Assembly (NCBI RefSeq): GCF_900156505.1
Contig: NZ_FTPR01000001.1
Location: 310,001-374,000, forward strand
Direction of reading: 5' to 3'
DNA length: 64,000 bases
Origin: Yoonia rosea
GTDB lineage: Bacteria > Pseudomonadota > Alphaproteobacteria > Rhodobacterales > Rhodobacteraceae
A model generated the notes under the pieces. The model made no database searches. It saw nothing but the letters and a program-made list of their open reading frames with translations, and was not told the origin of the DNA. Within the stretch, counting starts at the first letter, position 1, and each line of letters opens with the position of its first letter. Below, one piece after another: positions 9,610 to 17,499 of the stretch. Made by a program: the position numbers and the translations under genes.

Positions 9610-10818
9610 ATGAACCAAGACCGTCTCCCCGTCACAGTCCTGTCAGGCTTCTTGGGTGCTGGCAAGACAACGCTGCTGAACCGCGTCCTGAACAATCGCG
9701 AGGGGCGGCGCGTTGCGGTGATCGTAAACGATATGTCCGAGGTGAACATCGACGCCGATCTGGTGCGCGCCGATGGTGCGCTGTCGCGCACCGATGAGAC
9801 GCTGGTCGAGATGTCGAACGGCTGCATCTGCTGCACGCTGCGCGACGATCTCTTGCAAGAGGTGCGCCGCCTCGCAGCTATGGGGCGCTTTGACTATCTG
9901 CTGATCGAGTCCACCGGTATCTCTGAACCCTTGCCTGTCGCGGCCACCTTCGATTTCCGTGACGCGGCGGGGCAATGCCTGTCGGATGTGGCGCGGCTTG
10001 ATACGATGGTGACGGTTGTCGATGCGGTGAACCTGTTGCGTGACTATGCCAGCCACGATTTCCTGCGTGACCGCGGTGAGACGTTGGGCGCGGAGGACGA
10101 CCGGACGCTGGTAAACCTGCTGGTCGAGCAGATCGAGTTTGCCGATGTGGTGATCCTGAACAAGATCAGTGATGCCGGACCTGAGCGGACGGATGCCGCG
10201 CGCAAGATCATCCGCAGCCTGAACGCCGATGCACGTATCATCGAAACAAACCATGCCGACGTCGCAGCGGACGCGATCCTTGATACGGGTCTTTTTGATT
10301 TCGAAAAGGCGCATGAACATCCGATGTGGGCCAAGGAGCTTTACGGATTTGCCGACCATGTGCCGGAAACCGAGGAATACGGCGTTTCATCCTACGTCTA
10401 CCGTGCCCGCCAACCCTTTGCGCCTGAAGGCATCCTCGCCGTTCTGAACGGCGATTTGCCCGGGGTCATCCGTGCCAAGGGCCATTTCTGGATCGCGACG
10501 CGGCCCGATTGGGTGGCCGAATTCTCGCTTGCGGGTGCGCTCTCGTCGGTCAAGCCGCTTGGCACATGGTGGGCGGCTGTGCCCCGCGACCGTTGGCCCG
10601 ACGATGACGGCGCACGGGCCTATGCAGCACAACATTGGTCCGAGCCTTGGGGTGACCGGCGGCAGGAGATTGTTTTCATCGGTGCGGGTATCGACTGGTC
10701 TGCGATCCGGGCACGGCTGGACGCCTGTCTGGTGCCCGAGACTGTGGCGACCGGTCCTGACAGGCTGCCCGATCTGCCCGATCCTTTCCCGCTCTGGCGG
10801 CGGACGGACGGACCATGA
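9610..10818 (+). CDS. COG0523 GTPase, putative zinc metallochaperone (ZigA/YciC-like)
   Basis: 402 residues from the ATG at 9610. Walker A is GFLGAGKT (13-20), the metal-binding motif GCICC is at 71-75, the Walker B region is [11 protein letters not shown] and the guanine motif is NKIS. A CobW C-terminal domain follows (from about 280, [20 protein letters not shown]). COG0523 proteins insert or move metal ions using GTP; the length and C-terminal type fit the zinc-starvation branch. Divergence from an Rrf2 regulator suggests stress or metal control. The metal is inferred, not seen. The next gene overlaps by ATGA. Confidence 0.85.
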   Translation: MNQDRLPVTVLSGFLGAGKTTLLNRVLNNREGRRVAVIVNDMSEVNIDADLVRADGALSRTDETLVEMSNGCICCTLRDDLLQEVRRLAAMGRFDYLLIESTGISEPLPVAATFDFRDAAGQCLSDVARLDTMVTVVDAVNLLRDYASHDFLRDRGETLGAEDDRTLVNLLVEQIEFADVVILNKISDAGPERTDAARKIIRSLNADARIIETNHADVAADAILDTGLFDFEKAHEHPMWAKELYGFADHVPETEEYGVSSYVYRARQPFAPEGILAVLNGDLPGVIRAKGHFWIATRPDWVAEFSLAGALSSVKPLGTWWAAVPRDRWPDDDGARAYAAQHWSEPWGDRRQEIVFIGAGIDWSAIRARLDACLVPETVATGPDRLPDLPDPFPLWRRTDGP

Positions 10819-11123
10819 CCGGCAATCTCGGCGAAACGGGTCTGAAGCGGAAAAGGCGCAGGCATGATCCGATGCAGGCCTATGACGCCCTGCCGCCTGC
10901 ATTGCGGGGGTGGCTGGCGGATGCCGCCTTGCCATGGTCGCCCGTGTCATGCCGCCGCATCTGGCAGCGCGCCCGTGCGCGGGGTGAACCGATCGAGGCC
11001 GTTCTGGCGCGCCTTGAGCGCGCGCAGGCGCAAACACTTGCCAAAGATCCGATCTGGCGTGCCTCTCGGGCGGGGCAAGAGCGCGGTTGCAACCGGATCA
11101 CGCAACTTGATTGGAAGCCGTGA
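10815..11123 (+). CDS. DUF6525 family protein
   Basis: 102 residues. It starts [20 protein letters not shown] and contains [35 protein letters not shown], the conserved block of the DUF6525 family found in roseobacters. The protein is small, basic, has no signal peptide and is of unknown function. It overlaps the GTPase gene by ATGA, so the two are translationally coupled and probably act together. Confidence 0.8.
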   Translation: MTGNLGETGLKRKRRRHDPMQAYDALPPALRGWLADAALPWSPVSCRRIWQRARARGEPIEAVLARLERAQAQTLAKDPIWRASRAGQERGCNRITQLDWKP

Positions 11124-11148
11124 CCGCGCGGGTCTTTTGCAAAAACCG

Positions 11149-12048
11149 CTAACGCCCTTCGATCTGGATCGAGAAACTGCGCCGCGCGCCTGCTGGCGGG
11201 GTCGGAAAGGGGCCTGCGCCGCGCACCAGTTGCAGCGCTGCCTGATCCAAGGCGTCCGAGCCTGAAGGGTGCGCCAATGACACCGAGGCCAATCCGCCCT
11301 GTGGGCCGATGCTAAAGGATACAACAGCGGCGCCACGCGCGCGCACACGCGGTTTACCCGCCCGTGACAGGATCCGCATGACCAGACCGGGGTAGTCGCT
11401 CGCCGCGGCATTTCCCGCAGCCTGCTGACGCCCGCCAGGGCCGCTTTGTTGCGCGATGGCGTCCTGATTTCCCGATGCTTCACCCGCCTGCGCGTTGCGA
11501 TCTGCATTTCCTGGCGCGGGTCTTGCTGGTGGTCGCTGGCGGGGCGCCGCCGCCTGCACGGGCGTCTGTGTCTCCACAAAATCTGCGCGGCGGGCTTGGG
11601 GGCGCAGTGAGCGTGCCACAGCAAGGCTATCAGCGGCTTCTGCCGCGATCCGTGCCGGTTGCGGTTGAACCGCTTCGGGCGTTGCGGAGGCGGTATCTTG
11701 CATCGCTGGCAAGGCTTGCGTGGGTGCCATGCGCGCGGGCGTTTCGCTTGCGGCAGTCGCGGTCACGTGTTCGGGGGCCACTGTCTCTGCTTCGACTGGC
11801 TTGGCCTGATCGGCCGTCTTTGCAGGTGGTGTCTCAGTCGGCGGCGTTTCTTGGGCCGCTTCCGGACGCGCGGGGCTCAAGGTGCCAGCCGCCATGTCCG
11901 CAAACGCGCTGCCGAGCCGGACCTCGGCGGCACCTCCGCCCCCCTCGGTCTGTGGCGTTTCCTGTGCAACAAGTGTGAGGGCCAGCGCGCTATGTGCAAC
12001 AAGGGCCAGAGACAGGGCGACGAACTTGGCTGAACCGGCGTGGCGCAT
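11149..12048 (-). CDS. tonB: TonB-family energy transducer
   Basis: 299 residues: a single N-terminal membrane anchor (FVALSLALVAHSALALTLVA), a long Ala/Pro/Glu-rich periplasm-spanning region (about 40-215) and a C-terminal TonB domain (YPGLVMRILSRAGKPRVRARG, then VSFSIGPQGGLASVSLAHPSG and ALDQAALQLVRGAGPFP). It passes proton-motive energy from ExbB/ExbD to outer-membrane receptors, most likely HmuR encoded at 21.5 kb. Its ATG overlaps the exbD stop by one base (TAATG). It is the last gene of its operon and convergent with the DUF6525 gene. Confidence 0.88.
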   Translation of the reverse strand: MRHAGSAKFVALSLALVAHSALALTLVAQETPQTEGGGGAAEVRLGSAFADMAAGTLSPARPEAAQETPPTETPPAKTADQAKPVEAETVAPEHVTATAASETPARMAPTQALPAMQDTASATPEAVQPQPARIAAEAADSLAVARSLRPQARRADFVETQTPVQAAAPRQRPPARPAPGNADRNAQAGEASGNQDAIAQQSGPGGRQQAAGNAAASDYPGLVMRILSRAGKPRVRARGAAVVSFSIGPQGGLASVSLAHPSGSDALDQAALQLVRGAGPFPTPPAGARRSFSIQIEGR

Positions 12049-12434
12049 TATTCCAACCCCTGTTCGGTCACAATCACCACGCGGTCCGCGCCCGCCGCGC
12101 GCAAGGCGCGGCCTTGGGCGACAAGCGTGGCCGCAGGCAGATCACGGTCCGGGATGATCCGCACGTTTGCGCGTGCGGATTCGGGAAGATCGGCGAGAAA
12201 GTCCGCAGCCGAGGCGATAGCGACACCGCCATAGGTCATGCGCCCATCCGCATGCAGAACCAGCGCGTCGGCGGGTGCGGAACTCGCAAGATCAGCGGTC
12301 CTGACAAGCCGCAGGTCTTTGTCCAGCGGCTTGGCCAGCGTGCCTGCAACGAGAAAGAAAATCAGCATCAGGAAGACGATATTGATCAGCGCGATGGTCG
12401 GTTCGCGTTCGCTTCGGGTGCGGCGCCGTCTCAT
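12048..12434 (-). CDS. exbD: ExbD/TolR biopolymer transport protein (second copy)
   Basis: 128 residues: a basic start (MRRRRTRSEREP), one membrane helix IALINIVFLMLIFFLVAGTLA preceded by the conserved acidic/Asn region, and a periplasmic domain ending VSLVAQGRALRAAGADRVVIVTEQG-like sequence. It is a stator partner for ExbB. It overlaps both neighbours (ATGA upstream, TAATG with tonB). Two different ExbD subunits in tandem suggest a heteromeric stator, as in several roseobacter haem loci. Confidence 0.85.
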   Translation of the reverse strand: MRRRRTRSEREPTIALINIVFLMLIFFLVAGTLAKPLDKDLRLVRTADLASSAPADALVLHADGRMTYGGVAIASAADFLADLPESARANVRIIPDRDLPAATLVAQGRALRAAGADRVVIVTEQGLE

Positions 12435-12811
12435 GTCGCCTCCAGAACCGTCACCGTGATGTGCGGGATCGCGCGGAGAGCCACAAGCAGGTCTGTGAGC
12501 CGTTGTGCCGTCACATCAGTGCCGGTCGAGACCAGCACCCCAAGGGGGGTATCACCGGTCCTGTGCGCGGCCAATGCCGAGGGCAAGCGATCAAGAGCCG
12601 TTTCCGCGCCGTTCAGACGTAACGATACTGTGGCCAGTGATACAAAGACCGGACGTTCGGCGGATGCGGTACCACCAGAGCGGCCCACGGCAAATTCGAC
12701 TTCGGAAAAGCGGGTGAAGGTTGAGGACAGCATGAAAAACAGAAGCAGCAGGAAGATGACATCAATCAGGGATGTCATCGACAGCCTGCGCCTGCGTCGC
12801 ATGTTACGCAT
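12431..12811 (-). CDS. exbD: ExbD/TolR biopolymer transport protein (first copy)
   Basis: 126 residues from the ATG at 12811, with AAGGGG upstream; a longer in-frame start (12904) lies inside exbB and is rejected. Sequence: MRNMRRRRRLSMTSLIDVIFLLLLFFMLSSTFTRFSEVEF. It carries the key Asp of the membrane helix (TSLIDVIFLLLLFFMLSS) used for proton flow. It overlaps exbB by eight bases and the next exbD by ATGA. Confidence 0.87.
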   Translation of the reverse strand: MRNMRRRRRLSMTSLIDVIFLLLLFFMLSSTFTRFSEVEFAVGRSGGTASAERPVFVSLATVSLRLNGAETALDRLPSALAAHRTGDTPLGVLVSTGTDVTAQRLTDLLVALRAIPHITVTVLEAT

Positions 12812-13454
12812 GGGCGGGCGCCCCTTGGAGGTGCGTGACTTTACGCACACCAGAAGGCGACAGCACTGTATGCAGGGCCTTTTGCGCCAGCACGCGGTCT
12901 GCATCCATACGCGCCTCGAACCAGCTCAGCATGACTGAAGTGGGCATGGCGACGGCAAGGCCTGCGGCAGTGGTTAACAGGGCCACCCAGATACCACCTG
13001 CGAGGATCGCGGGGTCGACTTGGCTCCCTGCCTGCTGAAGCGCCTGAAACGCAGAAATCATGCCCAGAACTGTTCCGAACAATCCCAGCAGTGGCGCAAG
13101 CTGTGCGACGGAATCGAGAAACCTGAAGCCGCTTTCCAGTCGGGCAAAACGCGCTTCGGCCTCTGCTTCGAGGCGGGCTGCATCTGTCTGACCGTCAAGC
13201 GCCATGGTCACAAGCGGGACAAGGTAGCTGCGGGACCGCGAGAGGTGATCACGCGCGGCTGTTCTGTCGCCGGTATCCCAGGCTGCGATGGCATCCTGCA
13301 GCGCCTTGTGGCGTCCGACACCTGCCGCCGTGAATTGCCAGAGTTTGAACAGAACCACCGCCAGCACGAGCACCGAAAGTGCGCAAAGCAGCAGGACGAC
13401 CGGCCCGCCGAGTGCAGCGATGCGCTGGATACTTTCCTGAAGGGCGATAATCAT
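12804..13454 (-). CDS. exbB: MotA/TolQ/ExbB proton channel protein
   Basis: 216 residues from the ATG at 13454, which overlaps the preceding stop as ATGA; the longer ORF is out of place inside the upstream gene. Three membrane segments: VVLLLCALSVLVLAVVLFKLW, LAPLLGLFGTVLGMISAF and WVALLTTAAGLAVAMPTSVMLSWF. The conserved GLFGTVLGMI motif is clear. It forms the pentameric proton channel around ExbD that drives TonB. Confidence 0.88.
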   Translation of the reverse strand: MIIALQESIQRIAALGGPVVLLLCALSVLVLAVVLFKLWQFTAAGVGRHKALQDAIAAWDTGDRTAARDHLSRSRSYLVPLVTMALDGQTDAARLEAEAEARFARLESGFRFLDSVAQLAPLLGLFGTVLGMISAFQALQQAGSQVDPAILAGGIWVALLTTAAGLAVAMPTSVMLSWFEARMDADRVLAQKALHTVLSPSGVRKVTHLQGAPAHA

Positions 13455-13885
13455 CCCAGCACCTCGACATCGGTGCGGCTGTTGAGTGCGAGCCCGTCGC
13501 TGCAAGCACCTGCAGGCAGATTGTCTCCGGCGCAGGTTTCGGCGCCGTTGATCAGAAGGCTTCCCAATGATGCACAAGCAAGACCGGGCACTACGAATTG
13601 CCGCACGCGGGGCCGCGCCGCGGGCAGGGCGCCGAAATCAAAAAGTGTGAGCCGGTTAACACGTCCTTGCGTGTCAAAAAGCACCGCCTCATAGACCGCT
13701 TGCCCGATATCATGGCCATGCCCGTTCTGGACAAGAAAACTGATCCGGCAGGCGTCTTCGACAGGCTCTACGGCATTGAGTTCGATAGAGATATGCGCGC
13801 CCGGCGCCTCTTGGGCGAGGGCAGGCGCCGCCGATAAACAGGCCGCCAGAATAACAGCTGCACGCACTGATTTGAATTTGGACAT
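13451..13885 (-). CDS. Conserved periplasmic protein of the tonB-exbBD operon
   Basis: 144 residues with a signal peptide MSKFKSVRAAVILAACLSAAPALAQ. The mature part is rich in beta strands and has four cysteines (DACRISF, GLACASL, ETCAG, GACSDG) that could form disulfides. I do not recognise a domain. As the first gene of the operon, coupled to exbB by ATGA, it likely serves the same uptake system. An iron-type box lies about 100 bases upstream (13984-13999). Confidence 0.7.
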   Translation of the reverse strand: MSKFKSVRAAVILAACLSAAPALAQEAPGAHISIELNAVEPVEDACRISFLVQNGHGHDIGQAVYEAVLFDTQGRVNRLTLFDFGALPAARPRVRQFVVPGLACASLGSLLINGAETCAGDNLPAGACSDGLALNSRTDVEVLG

Positions 13886-13983
13886 TTTTCCAGCCTTCGA
13901 TTTCCCGATGGGTCATCTGGCTGGGGTTGCGCGCCCTTGCTGGATGGCGCTTTGTTACCATCCAGCAGGTGCGTGTTCAATAC

Positions 13984-13999
13984 CTGATTAAATTAGTAT
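13984..13999. promoter_or_regulatory. Iron-responsive (RirA-type) box upstream of tonB operon
   Basis: CTGATTAAATTAGTAT matches the perfect box at 16302-16318 in 12 of 16 positions. It lies about 100 bases before the first gene of the exbB-exbD-exbD-tonB operon. The right half is degenerate, so it is weaker than the hemP site. Confidence 0.45.
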
Positions 14000-14042
14000 G
14001 TCATTTTCACAAAGGCGTCGCGCGCTGATCGTCCAGCTTGCG

Positions 14043-14531
14043 TCAGGCCAGATGCGACCGCAGCATCCAGGCGAATTTCTCATGCACCTGACCGCGCGCA
14101 ATGCAGAGATCTTCGGTCAGTGTGTCACCATGATCTGCGGCAAGCTCGCCTGCACCGGCAATCGTTTCGGCCAGTGTTTCCTGCGCTTCCTTCATGAGCC
14201 GGATCATCTCTTCGGCCGTAGGCACACCATCAACTTCCGCGACTTTGGAGCGTTTCAACATCCCGGCGAGCGTGCCTTCGGCATGGGCGTCAAGCGCCTT
14301 GATCCGTTCGGCCAGATCGTCCTGTGCGACGAAGTGATCTTCGTAAATCTTCTGGAAAAGATCGTGCAACGGCCCGAAAGCCATGCCGGTCACGTTCCAA
14401 TGGAAATTCTGTGCCAGCATCGTGGTCACGGCGGTTTCCGCGACGCATTGATTGAGTGCCGTGGCAATCTGTGTCGTTGCGTCGGTCGAAAGAGTTTGGG
14501 CGGTCTGGGTCAAGGGTGCCTCCTGCATCAA
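14043..14531 (-). CDS. dps: Dps-family DNA-starvation/ferritin-like protein
   Basis: 162 residues. The ferroxidase-site helix AQNFHWNVTGMAFGPLHDLFQKIYEDHFVAQDDLAERI is clear, with His and Asp/Glu ligands shared between subunits. It probably forms a 12-mer that oxidises and stores iron and protects DNA from peroxide. It is downstream of a small conserved gene, and a perfect Irr/ICE palindrome lies 79-95 bases before its ATG. Storage of iron when replete fits that control. A longer N-terminal tail is short of basic residues, so direct DNA binding is uncertain. Confidence 0.9.
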   Translation of the reverse strand: MMQEAPLTQTAQTLSTDATTQIATALNQCVAETAVTTMLAQNFHWNVTGMAFGPLHDLFQKIYEDHFVAQDDLAERIKALDAHAEGTLAGMLKRSKVAEVDGVPTAEEMIRLMKEAQETLAETIAGAGELAADHGDTLTEDLCIARGQVHEKFAWMLRSHLA

Positions 14532-14609
14532 AAAGGGATTCAGTGCTGGCTGGCGATTAGCTGGCTTGCACGCCTTTGATATAGGGTGAAACGACGTCGG
14601 GCAAGCGGT

Positions 14610-14626
14610 TTTAGAATGATTCTAAA
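14610..14626. promoter_or_regulatory. Irr box (iron control element) upstream of dps
   Basis: TTTAGAATGATTCTAAA is a perfect 7-3-7 palindrome and matches the known ICE consensus TTTAGAANNNTTCTAAA bound by Irr in alphaproteobacteria. It overlaps the stop codon of the upstream gene and lies 79-95 bases before dps. Confidence 0.8.
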
Positions 14627-15044
14627 TACGACTAAAATTGTCAACTACATTGCGCAGAAGAAACACCAGATTTCTTTGCGCGTGTTTCGGAACGCGCGAG
14701 TTCAAAAGGAACGCGGCGCTGGCGTCATCGCCGTTCTTGAGGCTGCGGGCCAATGCGATCAGCCACTTTTCGTCAAACGAGGTTTCCTGCTCTCCGACGC
14801 GATAAAAGGCGGGTCGGTGTTTCAAAGCCTGCGACAGGCAGCGCACGAGCACTTCGGCGGCGGCGTGCTGCGCGACATTGCGGTTTGTAGACAGGGCGGC
14901 GCAGGCACCGAAAATCTCGATATGCCCCTTGCACCGATTGCTGCGCGCGACATCGCGCAAGTGGTCCAGCAAGCTGTTCGAAGAACACTTAGCGTCCGGC
15001 GTCGCTACGCGGTCGTATGAAGTCTGGTAAACGGCTGCGGTCAT
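14622..15044 (-). CDS. Conserved hypothetical protein of the haem locus
   Basis: 140 residues, MTAAVYQTSYDRVATPDAKCSSNSLLDHLRDVARSNRCKGHIEIFGAC, mostly helical, no signal peptide. It is of a type I recall in roseobacters without a known function. It follows the DUF1289 gene by 44 bases and may be the end of the hemP operon. Its last codons contain one of the GACTAAA iron-box-like sequences (14629-14643) and its stop overlaps the Irr box, so its 3' end doubles as the dps control region. Confidence 0.65.
   Translation of the reverse strand: MTAAVYQTSYDRVATPDAKCSSNSLLDHLRDVARSNRCKGHIEIFGACAALSTNRNVAQHAAAEVLVRCLSQALKHRPAFYRVGEQETSFDEKWLIALARSLKNGDDASAAFLLNSRVPKHAQRNLVFLLRNVVDNFSRI
14629..14643. 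promoter_or_regulatory. Iron-box-like sequence upstream of dps
   Basis: CGACTAAAATTGTCA shares the GACTAAA core and GTCA end with the other iron boxes of this region. It lies inside the last codons of the upstream gene, three bases from the Irr box, so coding constraint could explain it. Confidence 0.35.
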
Positions 15045-15088
15045 CGGGTCTCGGTTCTTGTTCTTGGGTCTTTCATGACGGGGGAGTT

Positions 15089-15349
15089 TCAGGCGGCCTT
15101 CCCGCCATCCAGCATCGTCAGCGTGACCTTTTCCTTCCGGCAGCGTTTTTCATACGCCTGTTCCCAGTGGTTGTAGCGCCCCATGACGGCCTGTTGGGCG
15201 ACGACAAGTGCGACAAAGGCCTCGCGGTGTTTGTTCTTTTTCAAAGCCTTGAATGTCGATTTCTGCGCTTTGGTCATAGAACATCCGATGCAATGGCCTT
15301 CACGTTTGAATTTGCAGACGCTGATGCAGGGGCTAGGGATCTTTGGCAT
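15089..15349 (-). CDS. DUF1289 domain protein
   Basis: 86 residues: MPKIPSPCISVCKFKREGHCIGCSMTKAQ shows the DUF1289 pattern of four closely spaced cysteines (C8, C12, C20, C23), which probably bind a metal. The C-terminal half has the MGRYNHWEQAYEKR block seen in roseobacter members. It lies 54 bases after the 160-residue gene of the hemP operon. Its function is unknown, but the iron locus suggests a role linked to iron or haem. Confidence 0.82.
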   Translation of the reverse strand: MPKIPSPCISVCKFKREGHCIGCSMTKAQKSTFKALKKNKHREAFVALVVAQQAVMGRYNHWEQAYEKRCRKEKVTLTMLDGGKAA

Positions 15350-15403
15350 GATAAGCTCGCTGGATGTGTGGGCAGGGTGCCCGTTCTGGCTGGGGCGTGT
15401 TGT

Positions 15404-15886
15404 TCAGTGCAGGGTACGGTCTTCGGGTTTGTGTCGGGGCAGGGATGAGGCCGGCGCTGTTTGCACCATGCGCTGCATTGCGAGGCCGACCCGCGCCGCC
15501 ATAAGGGCAACCGGTTCGGCATGGCGCGCAGGGACAATCAGACTTGCGATCATTGCAGCCTCGGCAAGATCACCGCGCGCGGCTTCGCGGACCAGAGTTT
15601 GCAGGATCGCTTCGTCAGAACCGATGCAAGTGCACCCAAGCCCGTGCCGGACAAGCGGCCTGCGTGCAAACCTGCATAGATCGGACAGCAGGCACTCGAA
15701 ATTGCGCAACTCGGCGAGGCCCTCAACGGTGCCAAAATTCTGCGCAAAACCATTCCAGACTTCGGTCTGGCTATCGGCGCCAGCCATCCAGAACCGGACC
15801 GACATGATCAGTTCGGCTTCCCAAGGTGCGACATCAGTCAGTTGACCGACCACACTGGCGCCTTTGGTGTGTGCGGTGCCTGTCAT
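15404..15886 (-). CDS. Conserved hypothetical protein downstream of hemP
   Basis: 160 residues, MTGTAHTKGASVVGQLTDVAPWEAELIMSVRFWMAGADSQTEVW, with LCRFARRPLVRHGLGCTCIGSDEAILQTLV in the middle. Mainly helical, no signal peptide. It resembles proteins I recall beside hemP in roseobacters, with no assigned function. Its ATG overlaps the hemP stop (ATGA), so it is cotranslated. The Cys-x-Cys and His residues could bind a cofactor, but this is speculation. Confidence 0.65.
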   Translation of the reverse strand: MTGTAHTKGASVVGQLTDVAPWEAELIMSVRFWMAGADSQTEVWNGFAQNFGTVEGLAELRNFECLLSDLCRFARRPLVRHGLGCTCIGSDEAILQTLVREAARGDLAEAAMIASLIVPARHAEPVALMAARVGLAMQRMVQTAPASSLPRHKPEDRTLH

Positions 15887-16056
15887 TTGGTCAGGATCAG
15901 CTTGCCCGCACGCGTGATGCGCAGGGTGTAGGTCTGGCCATCCAGCACGATGTCGGCCTTAAGGCCGTTGCGGATCAGATCACGTGCGTCGTAGGTGTCC
16001 GTTTCAGAGGTCCTGTCGACGGAGGCGGGGCGGGGCAGATTTTGCATCAGAGTCAT
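15883..16056 (-). CDS. hemP: Hemin uptake protein HemP
   Basis: 57 residues: MTLMQNLPRPASVDRTSETD, then the HemP core DARDLIRNGLKADIVLDGQ and YTLRITRAGKLILTK. HemP is a small protein that in other proteobacteria is needed for haem utilisation, partly as a regulator of receptor expression. AGGAGAGG lies six bases before the ATG. It overlaps both neighbours by ATGA. Two iron boxes precede the operon. Confidence 0.88.
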   Translation of the reverse strand: MTLMQNLPRPASVDRTSETDTYDARDLIRNGLKADIVLDGQTYTLRITRAGKLILTK

Positions 16057-16280
16057 TGACCCTCTCCTGTCGGCCGCATGCGATCGCGTTGCAGGTCGAT
16101 CAGATGCTCAAGCGCAAACCCTTCGATCTGGGCGCTATCGGCTCCGGATTGCACGATTTCACGCCATGTAGAGCTGGCAGTTTCAGGCTTCTGGCTGGTT
16201 GCCCGGGAGACGGGTGTCATTGCGATTTCATCCTTATAGTTGACATCCGGGCTGCCGTTCGCGGTGGCTTGGACGGGCAT
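16053..16280 (-). CDS. Small conserved-position hypothetical protein before hemP
   Basis: Up to 75 residues (MPVQATANGSPDVNYKDEIAM...). A second in-frame ATG at 16220 has AAGGA nine bases upstream and gives 55 residues (MTPVSRATSQKPETASSTWREI), so the true start may be there. It has no recognised domain. Its stop overlaps the hemP ATG (ATGA), which supports a real coupled gene or leader ORF. Confidence 0.5.
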   Translation of the reverse strand: MPVQATANGSPDVNYKDEIAMTPVSRATSQKPETASSTWREIVQSGADSAQIEGFALEHLIDLQRDRMRPTGEGQ

Positions 16281-16301
16281 CGAACGATGCCTTGCGGTAT
16301 T

Positions 16302-16318
16302 CTGACTAAATAAGTCAG
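16302..16318. promoter_or_regulatory. Iron box (RirA IRO type), hemP operon, perfect
   Basis: CTGACTAAATAAGTCAG is a perfect 6-5-6 inverted repeat and fits the known rhizobial RirA IRO-box form TGA-N9-TCA. It abuts a -10-like TATAAC on the minus strand (16319-16324), so a bound repressor would block the hemP operon promoter. Confidence 0.7.
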
Positions 16319-16343
16319 GTTATACACTATGCCTACAGTAATC

Positions 16344-16358
16344 CGACAGTTTTAGTCA
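16344..16358. promoter_or_regulatory. Second iron box, hemP operon
   Basis: On the minus strand TGACTAAAACTGTCG, matching the TGACTAAAnnnGTCA pattern. It lies about 20 bases upstream of the -10-like TATAAC, around the -35 region. Together with 16302-16318 it brackets the promoter. Confidence 0.55.
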
Positions 16359-16398
16359 AGAACATAGATGTGCCTAAACGGCTGCGGGGTTTCAGGCG

Positions 16399-16725
16399 TC
16401 ATGCGCTTTGTAGTGCGTCGATTTTCTGGATTGCGGTGAACCCCTCAAAACGTGGCGCGCCCTCATGCAGCTTGCGGCTTTGACCCGCGCGGGCGTGTGA
16501 GGCGCGGAATTCTGCGCTGGTTGTCCATGCGCGGAAATGCGCCTCTGATTGCCATGTGGTATGCGAGGCATAGAGGATTTTGCCATCGTCCTCGGGGCCT
16601 TTCAGCATGTGGAAGGACACGAAACCGTCCATGTCCTGCAATTTGCTTTCCCGGGTAAGCCAAAGCTCTTCGAATTCAGCGGCATTTTCCAAGGGTACAG
16701 TGAAACGGTTCATCGCAAGGTACAT
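16399..16725 (-). CDS. IsdG/HmuQ-like haem-degrading monooxygenase
   Basis: 108 residues of the antibiotic-biosynthesis-monooxygenase (ferredoxin-like) fold: MYLAMNRFTVPLENAAEFEELW, GFVSFHMLKGPEDDGKILYASHTTW and AHFRAWTTSAEFRASH. The three residues needed by IsdG enzymes, Asn, Trp and His, are present as N6, W67 and H77, almost the same numbering as in IsdG. It would open haem in the cytosol to release iron. It is 10 bases downstream of the ChaN gene, at the end of the hmu operon. A non-haem quinone substrate cannot be excluded, but context favours haem. Confidence 0.82.
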   Translation of the reverse strand: MYLAMNRFTVPLENAAEFEELWLTRESKLQDMDGFVSFHMLKGPEDDGKILYASHTTWQSEAHFRAWTTSAEFRASHARAGQSRKLHEGAPRFEGFTAIQKIDALQSA

Positions 16726-16735
16726 CTATTTCTCC

Positions 16736-17488
16736 TTAGTTGGATGTCAGGGATTTGCAGGGATCGTCGCGTTCAGCGGGTGGGACGATGCGGACCTCGT
16801 CAAAAGGTACGCCTGCGCCGTCGTCTTCGATAAAGCCGATCGCAAAGGTTATCACGTCAGGGGCCGCCGTGGCGATCTTGGCTGGGACGCCCCAATCGGT
16901 GCGGGCGTGGCCGTTTCCGGCAATCACGGCGACGGGTGGTCCATAGGTTTCGAGCGCTTCAAGTGCGGCGCGGGCAAAAACAGCATCGCGGTAGCGCTGC
17001 ACGGTAACCATACCCGCCATCATCGCAAACGGCATGGCTTCGCAATGCGCCTCGAATTGCAGTTGCATGCGTGCCTCTTGCTGGCTGTCCGGCAAAGGCT
17101 CATCCAGACCGAAACGCGCGGCGTCTTCACCGAAAAGGGCAGCGGCACCATCACTGTAGACACTCTGGATCGCGTCGCGCGGGGCTGCAGCACCGACGAT
17201 GCGCGCATGCCCCATGGCTTCAAAGACCGGCGCATAGATCGGGAAATTACCCCAACCGCTCGCTTCCCATGCGGCGGCGATCTGGGTCCGGTCGGCGTCG
17301 GCACGCGCGGCTTGCTCTGCGGTCAGCATCTCGAACACGACCGCGGTGGGCCGCAGGTCCTGCAGGGCGGCGGCTTGCCCCAGATGTGCATCAGGGTTGT
17401 CATGGACCTCGCCAAGAATGACGATATCGGCAACAGGTTCGGCCGCGGCAGGCAGGGCAAGCACCAATAATAGAGCGGTCAATCGCAT
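16736..17488 (-). CDS. ChaN family haem-binding/iron-regulated protein
   Basis: 250 residues with a signal peptide MRLTALLLVLALPAAAEP but no lipobox cysteine. ADIVILGEVHDNPDAHLGQA is the ChaN hallmark (Gly-Glu-x-His), followed by AVVFEMLT and PVAVIAGNGHARTDWGVP. In Campylobacter the related ChaN binds two haems and helps haem uptake. Here it would be periplasmic and soluble. It lies 11 bases after hmuV and before the haem monooxygenase. Confidence 0.85.
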   Translation of the reverse strand: MRLTALLLVLALPAAAEPVADIVILGEVHDNPDAHLGQAAALQDLRPTAVVFEMLTAEQAARADADRTQIAAAWEASGWGNFPIYAPVFEAMGHARIVGAAAPRDAIQSVYSDGAAALFGEDAARFGLDEPLPDSQQEARMQLQFEAHCEAMPFAMMAGMVTVQRYRDAVFARAALEALETYGPPVAVIAGNGHARTDWGVPAKIATAAPDVITFAIGFIEDDGAGVPFDEVRIVPPAERDDPCKSLTSN

Positions 17489-17499
17489 GTGGGGTCCTT

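Noticed and set aside
16281..16398. Fur/Mur box at hemP
   Set aside because: The repeat fits the TGA-N9-TCA (RirA) form better than a 19-bp Fur box; Fur/Mur binding cannot be excluded but is not supported.
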